From CAIYRG01 sp964446945 (GTDB lineage Bacteria > Pseudomonadota > Alphaproteobacteria > Micropepsales > Micropepsaceae): a DNA stretch of 64,000 nt. The notes under the pieces are model-generated. The model worked only from the letters and a program-made list of their open reading frames with translations. It was not told the DNA's origin and ran no database searches. This document shows positions 15,802-23,256 of this stretch, in pieces (within the stretch, counting starts at the first letter, position 1; each line of letters opens with the position of its first letter). The position numbers and the translations under genes were made by a program. The stretch lies in NCBI GenBank assembly GCA_964446945.1, contig CAYUQO010000001.1, forward strand, positions 310,001-374,000, written 5' to 3'.

Positions 15802-16341
15802 ATGAAAAGTCTTGTGAAAAAAGGTGCTGCGGTACTGATGCTCACCTGCATGACCACAAACGTCATGGCAGCGACCCAGGCCGGTTGCGCCCACCCGAAT
15901 GAGATGGCCGCGGTCAAAGCCGCGGCGATCCAGCAGCGCCTCATGGTGGCTGCCCTGACCTGCAATGCGACACCACGCTACAACAAGTTTGTGGTGTCAT
16001 ATCAAAAGGACCTGCAAGCCTCGGACCATGAATTGGAGAACTTCTTCCGGCGCCTGCATGGGAAGAGCGGCACCGAACAATATCATGCGTTCAAAACGCG
16101 GCTTGCCAACGAGTCGTCCATGGCGAGCATCCACGACTTTGCCGGTTATTGCGACAGCGCACAGCGGATGTTCGAGGAAGCGCAGGCCATGCCGACTCTG
16201 TCCGCATTCATGGCCAATCGTGAAACGCCGGCCGATAGTTCATTCGACTTGTGCCCGGCAGTCGAGGTACGCAAGGCTCCGGCGCACAAAACTGTCCATG
16301 GCGTCTTGCCGGCGCAGGGCAGGGGTTTGTCACCGCAGTAA
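15802..16341 (+). CDS. Secreted cysteine-containing protein, unknown function
   Basis: 179 residues. Signal peptide MKSLVKKGAAVLMLTCMTTN cleaved near MAA. The mature part is mostly helical and charged, with Cys at AGCAHP, LTCNATP, GYCDSAQ and FDLCP, enough for two disulfides. Motifs such as CNATPRYNKFVVSYQKDL and FAGYCDSAQRMFEEA recur in small alphaproteobacterial exported proteins of unknown function (from memory). The ATG at 15802 has a gggggt stretch upstream; a GTG at 15790 is possible. Confidence 0.7.
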   Translation: MKSLVKKGAAVLMLTCMTTNVMAATQAGCAHPNEMAAVKAAAIQQRLMVAALTCNATPRYNKFVVSYQKDLQASDHELENFFRRLHGKSGTEQYHAFKTRLANESSMASIHDFAGYCDSAQRMFEEAQAMPTLSAFMANRETPADSSFDLCPAVEVRKAPAHKTVHGVLPAQGRGLSPQ

Positions 16342-16351
16342 CGGGACGGCA

Positions 16352-16376
16352 GGGCACGGGTTCAACCCCCGTGCCC
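16352..16376. terminator. Stem-loop between convergent genes, tRNA T-arm-like
   Basis: gggcacggg and cccgtgccc (9 bp) enclose ttcaacc. It sits between the secreted protein (+) and the GNAT pseudogene (-), so it may act as a bidirectional terminator without a T-run. The loop is identical in form to a T-loop, and the following gctccgcc resembles a tRNA or tmRNA 3' end; no complete RNA gene can be built around it. Confidence 0.4.
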
Positions 16377-16389
16377 GCTCCGCCCTGAT

Positions 16390-16813
16390 TCAAATCCGCT
16401 TGCCCATGCTTACGCGATCTTCCACCGCGTATCCGAGCCCCGCATAAAATTTCGTCACTCCGCGATTGGATGCCCGGATCTGCAAATTGATTTTGCTACA
16501 ACCAAGTGCAGCGAGCCGTCGCTCAGCTTCCTGTATCAGCGCGCGCCCGATCCCTTGCCGCTGGTGCGATTTCAATACGGCGACGGCATATAACCAGCCT
16601 CTGTGACCGTCATATCCGGCCATCACAGAGCCGGTCACGTGACCGTCGGAAATTGGCAAGCAACAGTTCGGGTTGGACAGCGAGTTTCGCCTGTATGGCC
16701 GCCTCAGCCCTGTTCCACGGTGGATCGTCCGGGAATGCTTCACGCCAAAGGGCATCAATTCCGCCGAAGTGTTCATGGGCATATGTCGCGATGACGACGC
16801 TGCGTTCAGGCAT
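16390..16813 (-). pseudogene. GNAT acetyltransferase gene with a single-base frameshift
   Basis: The N-terminal half (VVIATYAHEHFGGIDALWREAFPDDPPW ... KLAVQPELLLA) is in one frame. The C-terminal half (ISDGHVTGSVMAGYDGHRG, then the acetyl-CoA motif HQRQGIGRALI and FYAGLGYAVEDRVSMGKR) is in another. Removing one base in the A/T run at 16650-16654 joins them into a complete ~140-residue GNAT. Total length is 3n+1, consistent with a one-base insertion. It could be a true mutation or an assembly error in the homopolymer. Six bases downstream of the ABM-domain gene, same strand. Confidence 0.75.
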
Positions 16814-16818
16814 GACCG

Positions 16819-17109
16819 TCAGACCGGGTCGCGGAAATGCAGAATCGACGGCATCGGATCATAGAAGTGGTGAAGAGCTTCGCGCCATTTCGGATATCGG
16901 TCCGAGGCGCGAAATCCGACTGTATGGTCCTCGAGACGCTCCCATCGCACGAGCAGGAGGTATTGGCCGCGATTCTCAATGCATGGCCGTAATTCCAGCC
17001 CCATAAATCCAGGTGTCGCTTCGATCAGCGGCAGGGCTTGCTTCACGGCGGCTTCGAAGCCGGCACTTTGTCCGGCTTTGATCGAAAGAATAGCGGCTTC
17101 GATAATCAT
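16819..17109 (-). CDS. Antibiotic biosynthesis monooxygenase (ABM) domain protein
   Basis: 96 residues, the usual length of a single ABM domain. It begins MIIEAAILSIKAGQSAGFEAAVKQAL, then a TPGFMGLELRPCIENRGQYLLLVRWERLEDH ferredoxin-like strand pair and a HFYDPMPSILHF tail. ABM proteins act as small dimeric monooxygenases or as binding domains; no substrate can be named. It forms a two-gene unit with the frameshifted GNAT downstream and diverges from the cupin gene. Confidence 0.82.
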   Translation of the reverse strand: MIIEAAILSIKAGQSAGFEAAVKQALPLIEATPGFMGLELRPCIENRGQYLLLVRWERLEDHTVGFRASDRYPKWREALHHFYDPMPSILHFRDPV

Positions 17110-17227
17110 TGGCTTTTATCAGCTCCGAACGCGTCGATTAGCGGTCGCGGCGGTGGTGACTTTCGCGCCGCTCATCCGCTACCTTAGCACCCATGTCATT
17201 GCCGCACGCGCGGGAGGAACGGGCCGG

Positions 17228-17704
17228 ATGAGCGAAAGCGGCGCACCGAAATGGAAACATGACGGAGTTCGGATCATTCCGGGCAATGCCCTCGATCCGA
17301 ACACGGCTCAGACACCTGGGATGGAACGCAAAGCCGCGATCGATCACGCTCGCGCCGGCGCGCAAAAGATCTGGGCGGGTACCGTGAGCATCCGTCCCGA
17401 CGCCAGGACCGGCGCGCATCACCACGGCGCGCTGGAGAGCGTGATCTATGTCGTCCGGGGCAGGGCGCGCATGCGGTGGGGCGAAAAACTGGAATTCATG
17501 GCCGAAGCCGGCCCGGGCGATTTCATTTTCGTGCCGCCATTCGTACCGCACCAGGAAATCAATGCGAGCACGAGTGAGCTGCTCGAATGCGTCATCATTC
17601 GCAGCGACAATGAGGCGGTGGTCGTGAACCTCGACATCACGGGCGTGGAAAAACCCGCTTATGTCGCGTGGATTGATCCGATCCATCGCGCGGCGAAAAC
17701 CTGA
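17228..17704 (+). CDS. Cupin-domain protein
   Basis: 158 residues. Both cupin motifs are present: GAHHHGALESVIYVVRG (motif 1, His-His-Glu) and PGDFIFVPPFVPHQEIN (motif 2, His), so a metal site is intact. The ATG at 17228 follows ggagga by about ten bases. A 353-codon antisense frame overlaps this region but shows no domain. Six bases separate it from the gene at 17711/17717. Function is unknown beyond a metal-binding double-stranded beta-helix; many such proteins are dioxygenases or isomerases. Confidence 0.85.
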   Translation: MSESGAPKWKHDGVRIIPGNALDPNTAQTPGMERKAAIDHARAGAQKIWAGTVSIRPDARTGAHHHGALESVIYVVRGRARMRWGEKLEFMAEAGPGDFIFVPPFVPHQEINASTSELLECVIIRSDNEAVVVNLDITGVEKPAYVAWIDPIHRAAKT

Positions 17705-17716
17705 AGGTTCATGGGT

Positions 17717-18391
17717 ATGTGCGGGCGTTTCACCAATCGCTATACGTGGTCCGAACTGGTTCGGCTTTATCGCCTGACCGGATCGCCGCCGGCATCGAAT
17801 TTTCCACCGCGTTACAATATCGCACCGACGCAGAATTCCTTTGTGGTCCGGCAGCGCGATGGACAGCGCGAACTCGCTGATCTGCGCTGGGGGTTTGTGC
17901 CCTTCTGGGCCAGGGACCTGAAGATCGGCAGCCGGATGATCAATGCGCAGTCTGAAACCTGCGCCGTCAAACCGGCGTTCCGCCACGCGTTCAAATCGCG
18001 GCGTTGCCTGGTTGTGGCAGACGGATTCTATGAATGGCCGACGCGCGACACGCCGCGGCTGATCACGCTCAGGGACAGCGAGCCATTCAGCTTCGCCGGG
18101 CTGTGGGAATCTTGGGGACCGAAGAACAGCGAAAGGATCGAGACCTTCACCATCCTGACCTGCGAGCCCAATGAGTTCATGGCTGAAGTCCATCACCGGA
18201 TGCCGGTCATCCTGGCGCAGCAGGACTGGGCGGCATGGCTGAGTGAGACCGGCGCAGGTCCTGAACAGCTACGGTCCCTGTGCAGACCATTTCCAACTGC
18301 TCGTATGATTTCCTGGCCGGTGTCGCCGCGGGTCGGCAATGTGAAAAACACCGATGCCGGATTGGTCGAGCCGCTGCCGGAGGCGGCGTGA
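17717..18391 (+). CDS. SOS response-associated peptidase (SRAP; YedK/HMCES type)
   Basis: 224 residues. Cys2 (MCGRFT) is the catalytic residue that must become N-terminal and forms a thiazolidine link with abasic sites in single-stranded DNA. For that reason the ATG at 17717 is chosen over the one at 17711, which would add MG. Further motifs: PRYNIAPTQNSFVV, ADLRWGFVPFWA, INAQSETC, RRCLVVADGFYEW and VHHRMPVIL with the conserved His. The stop overlaps the ATG of a small membrane protein gene (TGATG). Confidence 0.92.
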   Translation: MCGRFTNRYTWSELVRLYRLTGSPPASNFPPRYNIAPTQNSFVVRQRDGQRELADLRWGFVPFWARDLKIGSRMINAQSETCAVKPAFRHAFKSRRCLVVADGFYEWPTRDTPRLITLRDSEPFSFAGLWESWGPKNSERIETFTILTCEPNEFMAEVHHRMPVILAQQDWAAWLSETGAGPEQLRSLCRPFPTARMISWPVSPRVGNVKNTDAGLVEPLPEAA

Positions 18392-18567
18392 TGGGTTTTG
18401 CAGCGCATTGCATTGTCTTGATTGGCATCGCGGTCGTGTGTGTCGCCGCCGCCCAGCGCCTGGCATTGCGAAAACACAGGTCGCCGGGTGCATGGATGTG
18501 GGCGGCGGCTTTCCTGGGTCCATTACCGCTGGCCGTGTTGGTGTTTTTGCCGGCGCTCTCAGCGTGA
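18391..18567 (+). CDS. Small two-helix membrane protein
   Basis: 58 residues, its ATG sharing one base with the SRAP stop codon. Two hydrophobic helices (HCIVLIGIAVVCVAAAQ and WMWAAAFLGPLPLAVLVFL) flank a basic KHRSPGA turn. The coupling and the clean double-helix pattern support a real gene. Four bases separate it from the next GNAT gene. No family recognised. Confidence 0.55.
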   Translation: MGFAAHCIVLIGIAVVCVAAAQRLALRKHRSPGAWMWAAAFLGPLPLAVLVFLPALSA

Positions 18568-18571
18568 CTGA

Positions 18572-19105
18572 ATGAACGAAGATGGACCGGACTTTCAACC
18601 CACATTGACTGGTGAAACAGTCATCGTAAGGCCCCTGTGGCCCGAGGATTGGTCTGAGATGTTCGCGGCGGCGTCAGATCCGCTGATCTGGGAGCTTCAT
18701 CCGGCAAGTGACCGGTACATGGAGCCCGTGTTCCGGCAGTTCTTTGACAGTGCAATTGCATCCAGGAGCGGTTTTGCTTTCATTGAGCGCGCAACAGGCT
18801 CGATCATCCGCTCCAGCCGCTATAACGGACATGACGCAGAGCGGCGCGAAATTGAGATTGGCTGGACATTTCTGGCCCGCAGACATTGGGGCGGAACAAC
18901 CAATCGCGAGATCAAACAATTGATGCTCGGCCATGCCTTCACCTTCGTGGATACAGTTCTTTTTTGGGTTGGTGAGACCAACATCCGATCGCGGCGTGCG
19001 ATGGAGAAGATTGGCGGAAGGCGACGACCGGGTCTGTTCAGCCGGCCGCCGTCGAATGATCCACATGTCGTGTTCGAGATCACGCGAGAAGCGTTTCGGC
19101 TGTAG
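18572..19105 (+). CDS. GNAT N-acetyltransferase (RimJ/RimL-like)
   Basis: 177 residues. Opens with LTGETVIVRPLWPEDWSEMFAAASDP, typical of the RimJ/L group, then the REIEIGWTFLARRHWGGTTNREIKQLML acetyl-CoA binding segment and NIRSRRAMEKIGGRRRPG near the C-terminus. Possible substrates are protein N-termini, small amines or antibiotics; none is indicated by context. Last gene of the 17228-19105 rightward run; converges with the transporter-HemD fusion 8 nt away. Confidence 0.85.
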   Translation: MNEDGPDFQPTLTGETVIVRPLWPEDWSEMFAAASDPLIWELHPASDRYMEPVFRQFFDSAIASRSGFAFIERATGSIIRSSRYNGHDAERREIEIGWTFLARRHWGGTTNREIKQLMLGHAFTFVDTVLFWVGETNIRSRRAMEKIGGRRRPGLFSRPPSNDPHVVFEITREAFRL

Positions 19106-19112
19106 CGCCGGT

Positions 19113-20561
19113 TCAGTGGTTGGATGACCATGCCGAGCTGATCGCGCGGACGAACGGTTTCAGGTGAGGCGAATTCGGAATAATCGAGGCGCTGAAGCCG
19201 TGCTTTTGCAGCGCCTGTTCGACGATCGGCCCGATCGCGGCCACGCGCGCACGCGAAAGACCTTGCGCGAGTTCTTTGTCGAGATTTTGCACTCGCGCAA
19301 CTTCGGCCAGCCGTTCGATTTGCGGTGAGCTGGTAAAGGCAATCATGCCGACTTCGCCCGCGGCCATTTTGCGGATCAGTTTCGCAACTTCGCTGGTTTC
19401 TGCTTCGGATGCGTAGCGGTAGGGCGTCACGTCCGAGACAAGTGCACCTTTTGCCCTCAGTGCGTTCACGATCCGGCCGGCGCTTTCTCCAGGATAGAGC
19501 TGCACGCCGATTTTCCGCCCGTGCAGGTGTTCGCCCGCGAGCGCATCGACCACGCCTTCCGATGTCGGAGCGGCGGCGGAAATCCCCGGCGAAAGTCCCA
19601 ATTCGCGCAAGGCACGGCCCGGCTTGGGTCCGCGGATGATCGTCCGTACACGTTTTAATCCATCGATCGCGGCCGGCTTTTGGCCCAATTGATCACACCG
19701 CGCCATGATCCGGCGCAGTCCTTCTCCGGTTAAGAGAATGACATCCTCAAATTCGCCGGCGATCAGGCGGTTGATCCAGGTGTCGAGTGCAGAAAAATCA
19801 TCAAGATCGGCGATCTGCACCAGCGGACAGCGGATTGCTGCCGCGCCCTCGGCTTCCAGTAGCCCGGCGAATAGATCGGCCTCGCGGCTTTCGGGAATGA
19901 TGATGGAGAGTCCGTCGAGTTTACCGGGCATCGGCGATTTGGGCGGCGGACTGCGCGGACTGTCTTTCGCCAGCACGACAAACAGAACGAACACGGCGAG
20001 CAAGGGAAGGGCGGCGAGGCCGAGCGCATTGCGCCAACCCAAAGCGACTGCGATTGCCGGTACGAAGAGTGATGCCAGCACGGTTCCGGAATTTCCGGCG
20101 CCGGCGATACCGAGAGCCGTGCCCTGATGCTCCGGCGGGTACCAGTACGAAGCAAGCGGCAAGGCAATCGCGAAGGATGCTCCGGCGATTCCGAGGACAA
20201 TGCCGAGCGCGAGTATTTCGAGAAAATTCGAGATACCGATGAACCAGGACCCAACGAGCCCGGCAATCACCAGGCACTGCATGAGCATACCGATGCGCTT
20301 CGCCTTGAAGCGATCGACCAGAACACCGTTCACCATACGAAGAAGGGCGCCGGCCAGAACCGGTGTCGCGACCATCAGACCTTTGTCACCCGGGCTGAGA
20401 TGGAGGTCGGCGGCAATCAGGACGCCGAGCGGCCCGAGGATCACCCAGACCATGAAGCTGAGATCAAAATACAGAAAGGAAGCGACGAGAGTGGGTAAGT
20501 GACCGGCTTTCAAAAAAGACGATCTCATTGTCTTGCTGCCCGATGCCAAACCGCCATTCAT
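19113..20561 (-). CDS. Half-size NarK-like MFS transporter fused to uroporphyrinogen-III synthase domain
   Basis: 482 residues. Residues ~21-200 contain six membrane helices of the NarK/NasA type (FLYFDLSFMVWVILGPLGV, LVDRFKAKRIGM, SYWYPPEHQGTALGIAGAGNSG), that is, only the N-terminal half of an MFS carrier. After a Pro-rich linker (~201-213), residues 218-475 form a complete HemD-like domain (IIIPESREADLFAGLLE, VILLTGEGLRRI, TIIRGPKPGRALRELGL, APTSEGVVDAL, MIAFTSSPQIERL, ARVAAIGP). HemD makes uroporphyrinogen III, the precursor of sirohaem used by assimilatory nitrite reductase, which gives the fusion a possible logic. The ATG at 20528 (MRSSFLKAGH) is an alternative start. No nitrate genes adjoin. 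Confidence 0.8.
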   Translation of the reverse strand: MNGGLASGSKTMRSSFLKAGHLPTLVASFLYFDLSFMVWVILGPLGVLIAADLHLSPGDKGLMVATPVLAGALLRMVNGVLVDRFKAKRIGMLMQCLVIAGLVGSWFIGISNFLEILALGIVLGIAGASFAIALPLASYWYPPEHQGTALGIAGAGNSGTVLASLFVPAIAVALGWRNALGLAALPLLAVFVLFVVLAKDSPRSPPPKSPMPGKLDGLSIIIPESREADLFAGLLEAEGAAAIRCPLVQIADLDDFSALDTWINRLIAGEFEDVILLTGEGLRRIMARCDQLGQKPAAIDGLKRVRTIIRGPKPGRALRELGLSPGISAAAPTSEGVVDALAGEHLHGRKIGVQLYPGESAGRIVNALRAKGALVSDVTPYRYASEAETSEVAKLIRKMAAGEVGMIAFTSSPQIERLAEVARVQNLDKELAQGLSRARVAAIGPIVEQALQKHGFSASIIPNSPHLKPFVRAISSAWSSNH

Positions 20562-20720
20562 GGCTATGGGGTAGCAAGGAGCGGGCCAGTTTTACGGTTC
20601 ACGCATGACCGGACGTTTCGCGGATTTACATTGCCGCAGGCGCGGTTAGTGCGCTGCGCTGCCTAAAGATTGTGCGATGCAGCGTAGGATTTGTGCGAAT
20701 GCGAACGGAGAACGGCGGGC

Positions 20721-21692
20721 TCAGATGTCCAGTACGAGGCGGGGGGTTTTGGAGCCGGAGCAGCAGATCATCATGGTGGCGTTTTCCTTGCGCTCCGATT
20801 CGGTGAGGATCGTGTCGCGATGATCCGGAATGCCGGAAATCACCCGCGTCTCGCAGGCGCCGCAAACACCTTCCTCGCAGGAATGCGGGACTTCGATGCC
20901 CGCTTCGCGCACCACCTGCAAAATGGATTTGCCGGCCGGGATGACCAATTCGCGTTTTGAGCGCGCCAGCTCGACGATATATCCACCCTCCTGGGCGGCG
21001 GCGAATTTCGGCGTGAAATATTCGACATGGATCTGTTCGGCGGGCCAATGCGCCGTCGCGGCTTCGAACGCGGCGAGCATCGGCGCCGGTCCGCAGCAAT
21101 AGAGATGCGCGTCGCGCGGCAGGCTGTCGATGATTCCGGCGACATTCAGGAATCGCCCACCTTCCTCATCGTCGAAGTGCAAATGCGTCGCCGAATGCTG
21201 CGCGAGCTCATCGAGGAACGCGGCATCCTGACGTGTACGGGACGAATAAAACAATTCCCATTTGCGGCCGCGCTCGATCAGGCGATTCACCATGCAATAA
21301 ATCGGGGTGATTCCGATGCCGCCGGCAAGCAGCACGACGAGTTCGGCATCTTCCTTGAGCGGGAAATTGTTGCGCGGCGGAACGATGGGCAGGCGCGAAC
21401 CGACGCGCAACTGATCATGCATGAAGATCGAGCCGCCACGGCTGTTGAGGTCGCGCTTCACCCCGACGGTGTATTCCTTGAGCTGCGGCCCGGCGCTGAC
21501 CAGCGAATATTGCCGTTCGATCCCATTCGGCAGAATGACGCCGATATGTGCGCCCGGTTCGGCAGCGGGCAGCGGCGCTTTGTCGGGCCGCTGGAAGGTA
21601 TAGAGATTCGTGTCCCGCGCAGCCATGCGAACGCAGGTCAGCAGAACTTCGATCGTGCCTCCATCGCCGGGCGGAATCGGGTGGTCGGACAA
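20721..21692 (-). CDS. Phthalate-dioxygenase-reductase/VanB-type oxidoreductase
   Basis: 323 residues with domain order FMN/ferredoxin reductase, NAD, plant-type 2Fe-2S at the C-terminus. Visible: GAHIGVILPNGIERQYSLVS (flavin), LLAGGIGITPIYCM (NAD), LYCCGPAPMLAAF, and CEEGVCGACETRV with a further Cys near the end (MMICCSG) for the cluster. Such proteins pass electrons from NAD(P)H to Rieske oxygenases acting on phthalate, vanillate and similar acids. No oxygenase component adjoins. The TTG start at 21692 has aaggag five bases upstream; an ATG at 21740 without such a site is the alternative. Divergent from the MFS gene. Confidence 0.87.
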   Translation of the reverse strand: MSDHPIPPGDGGTIEVLLTCVRMAARDTNLYTFQRPDKAPLPAAEPGAHIGVILPNGIERQYSLVSAGPQLKEYTVGVKRDLNSRGGSIFMHDQLRVGSRLPIVPPRNNFPLKEDAELVVLLAGGIGITPIYCMVNRLIERGRKWELFYSSRTRQDAAFLDELAQHSATHLHFDDEEGGRFLNVAGIIDSLPRDAHLYCCGPAPMLAAFEAATAHWPAEQIHVEYFTPKFAAAQEGGYIVELARSKRELVIPAGKSILQVVREAGIEVPHSCEEGVCGACETRVISGIPDHRDTILTESERKENATMMICCSGSKTPRLVLDI

Positions 21693-21817
21693 CTCATCTC
21701 CTTCGAGCTTCGAAAAACGCGCCGCTTCTGCCGCGCGCATGCTTCTGGTGCAAGCCTGCCGAGCGCTGCTTGACGGCTGCATTCGGCTCGCCCATAGACC
21801 CTTTATCTATATCGGAC

Positions 21818-23239
21818 ATGGAATTGGAAGAAGAAAGGCCGCAAAAACCCGAAGAGCTGGTGTCCCGGATCGTGCCGTTGGTCATCGCCGGCGCGTTCTT
21901 CATGGATGGCCTTGACTCTTCCATCCTTTCGACCTCGCTGCCGCAAATGGCGGTGAGCTTCCATGTTTCGCCGCCGCAAATGAGCGCGGCGATCACGTCC
22001 TATCTGATCAGCCTCGCCATTTTCATTCCGATCAGCGGCTGGATTGCCGACCGTTTCGGGGCGCGCCAGGTGTTCTGCACGGCGATCGGATTCTTCACGC
22101 TCGGTTCGGTGTTTTGCGGTTTGTCGCAGGCGCTGCCGGTGCTGGTGCTCAGCCGTATCGTGCAGGGATTCGGCGGCGCCATGATGACACCGGTCGGGCG
22201 GCTGATCTTGACCCGCACATTCCCGAAAAACCAGCTCATGAAAGCCATGAGCTATTACATGCTTCCCGGCATGCTGGGGCCGACGATGGGGCCGCTGGTC
22301 GGCGGTTTCATCACCACCTATTTCAGCTGGCACTGGAATTTTTTTATCAATGTGCCGATCGGCTTTGTCGGCGTGCTGCTGGCACTGCGCTTCGTGCCGG
22401 ATATTCGGATGCCGCGGCCTTCGGCATTCGACGTGCGGGGCTTCCTGATCATTGCCTTCGGGCTGGGTGTGGCGCAGTTCGCGATTGAAAATCTCGGCCG
22501 CCATACTTTGGAAATGCCGACGGAAGCCATTCTGCTGGCAGCGGCCGTACTGACGCTCTTGCTGTATGCCCGCTATGCCGCGCGAAAGCGTAACCCGGTG
22601 CTCGATCTCAAGATGTTTCGCGGCAAGACCTTCACCATCGCAGTGATTGCCGGGAACATGATCCGCGCCGGCGTCGCCACGGTGCCGTTCCTCTTGCCGC
22701 TGTTGCTGCAGGTCGGCTTCGGGCTTGATCCATTCCATTCCGGCCTGCTCACCTTCCTGAACACCGCGGGTGCCATGAGCATGCGCGTCTGGGTGTCGCA
22801 TCTGGTGAAGCGCTTTGGGTTCAGGGCCGTGTTCCTGACCGGCATCGCGCTCAGCTCATCGCTGATGGCGGGGTTCGCGACATTCTCGATGAGCACGCCG
22901 CATGTGTTTATTGCTGTCTACCTGTTCACTTTCGGCGTCTTGCGCTCGGGCCAGATGATCGGGATGGGCGCACTCGCCTATTCCGATGTGCCGGTTGAAG
23001 ACATGTCCAAGGCGACCAGCATATTCGCGCTGGCCCAGCGGCTCGCGCAAAGCCTGGGCGTGGGAATCAGCGCCAGCCTGCTGGCGATGCTGGCCGGCCC
23101 GAATGCGCTGACGGTAACGGATTTTCGCATCGTGTTTATCGCGGTGGCCCTGCTGATGGCGTCCTCGGCCCTTGGCTTTCAGCGGCTGAAGCCGGAAGAT
23201 GGCTGGCAGGTGTCCGGATATCGCACACCGGCGGAATAG
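21818..23239 (+). CDS. MFS transporter, EmrB/QacA (DHA2) drug-efflux family
   Basis: 473 residues, fourteen-helix DHA2 type. Motifs: FMDGLDSSILSTSLPQMA in helix 1, the ISGWIADRFGARQVF loop 2-3 motif A, and RIVQGFGGAMMTPVGRLIL with motif C-like GPTMGPLVGGFITTYFSWHWNFFINVPIG. It would export hydrophobic or aromatic compounds by proton antiport. No EmrA partner is present. The ATG at 21818 has no strong Shine-Dalgarno. The next transporter starts 17 nt after its stop, so the two are co-transcribed. Confidence 0.88.
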   Translation: MELEEERPQKPEELVSRIVPLVIAGAFFMDGLDSSILSTSLPQMAVSFHVSPPQMSAAITSYLISLAIFIPISGWIADRFGARQVFCTAIGFFTLGSVFCGLSQALPVLVLSRIVQGFGGAMMTPVGRLILTRTFPKNQLMKAMSYYMLPGMLGPTMGPLVGGFITTYFSWHWNFFINVPIGFVGVLLALRFVPDIRMPRPSAFDVRGFLIIAFGLGVAQFAIENLGRHTLEMPTEAILLAAAVLTLLLYARYAARKRNPVLDLKMFRGKTFTIAVIAGNMIRAGVATVPFLLPLLLQVGFGLDPFHSGLLTFLNTAGAMSMRVWVSHLVKRFGFRAVFLTGIALSSSLMAGFATFSMSTPHVFIAVYLFTFGVLRSGQMIGMGALAYSDVPVEDMSKATSIFALAQRLAQSLGVGISASLLAMLAGPNALTVTDFRIVFIAVALLMASSALGFQRLKPEDGWQVSGYRTPAE

Positions 23240-23256
23240 AGGAAGGGCGCAGCCTG

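Noticed and set aside
17138..18196. Antisense frame of ~350 codons over the cupin and SRAP genes
   Set aside because: Both sense genes have complete catalytic or binding motifs; the antisense product has none.
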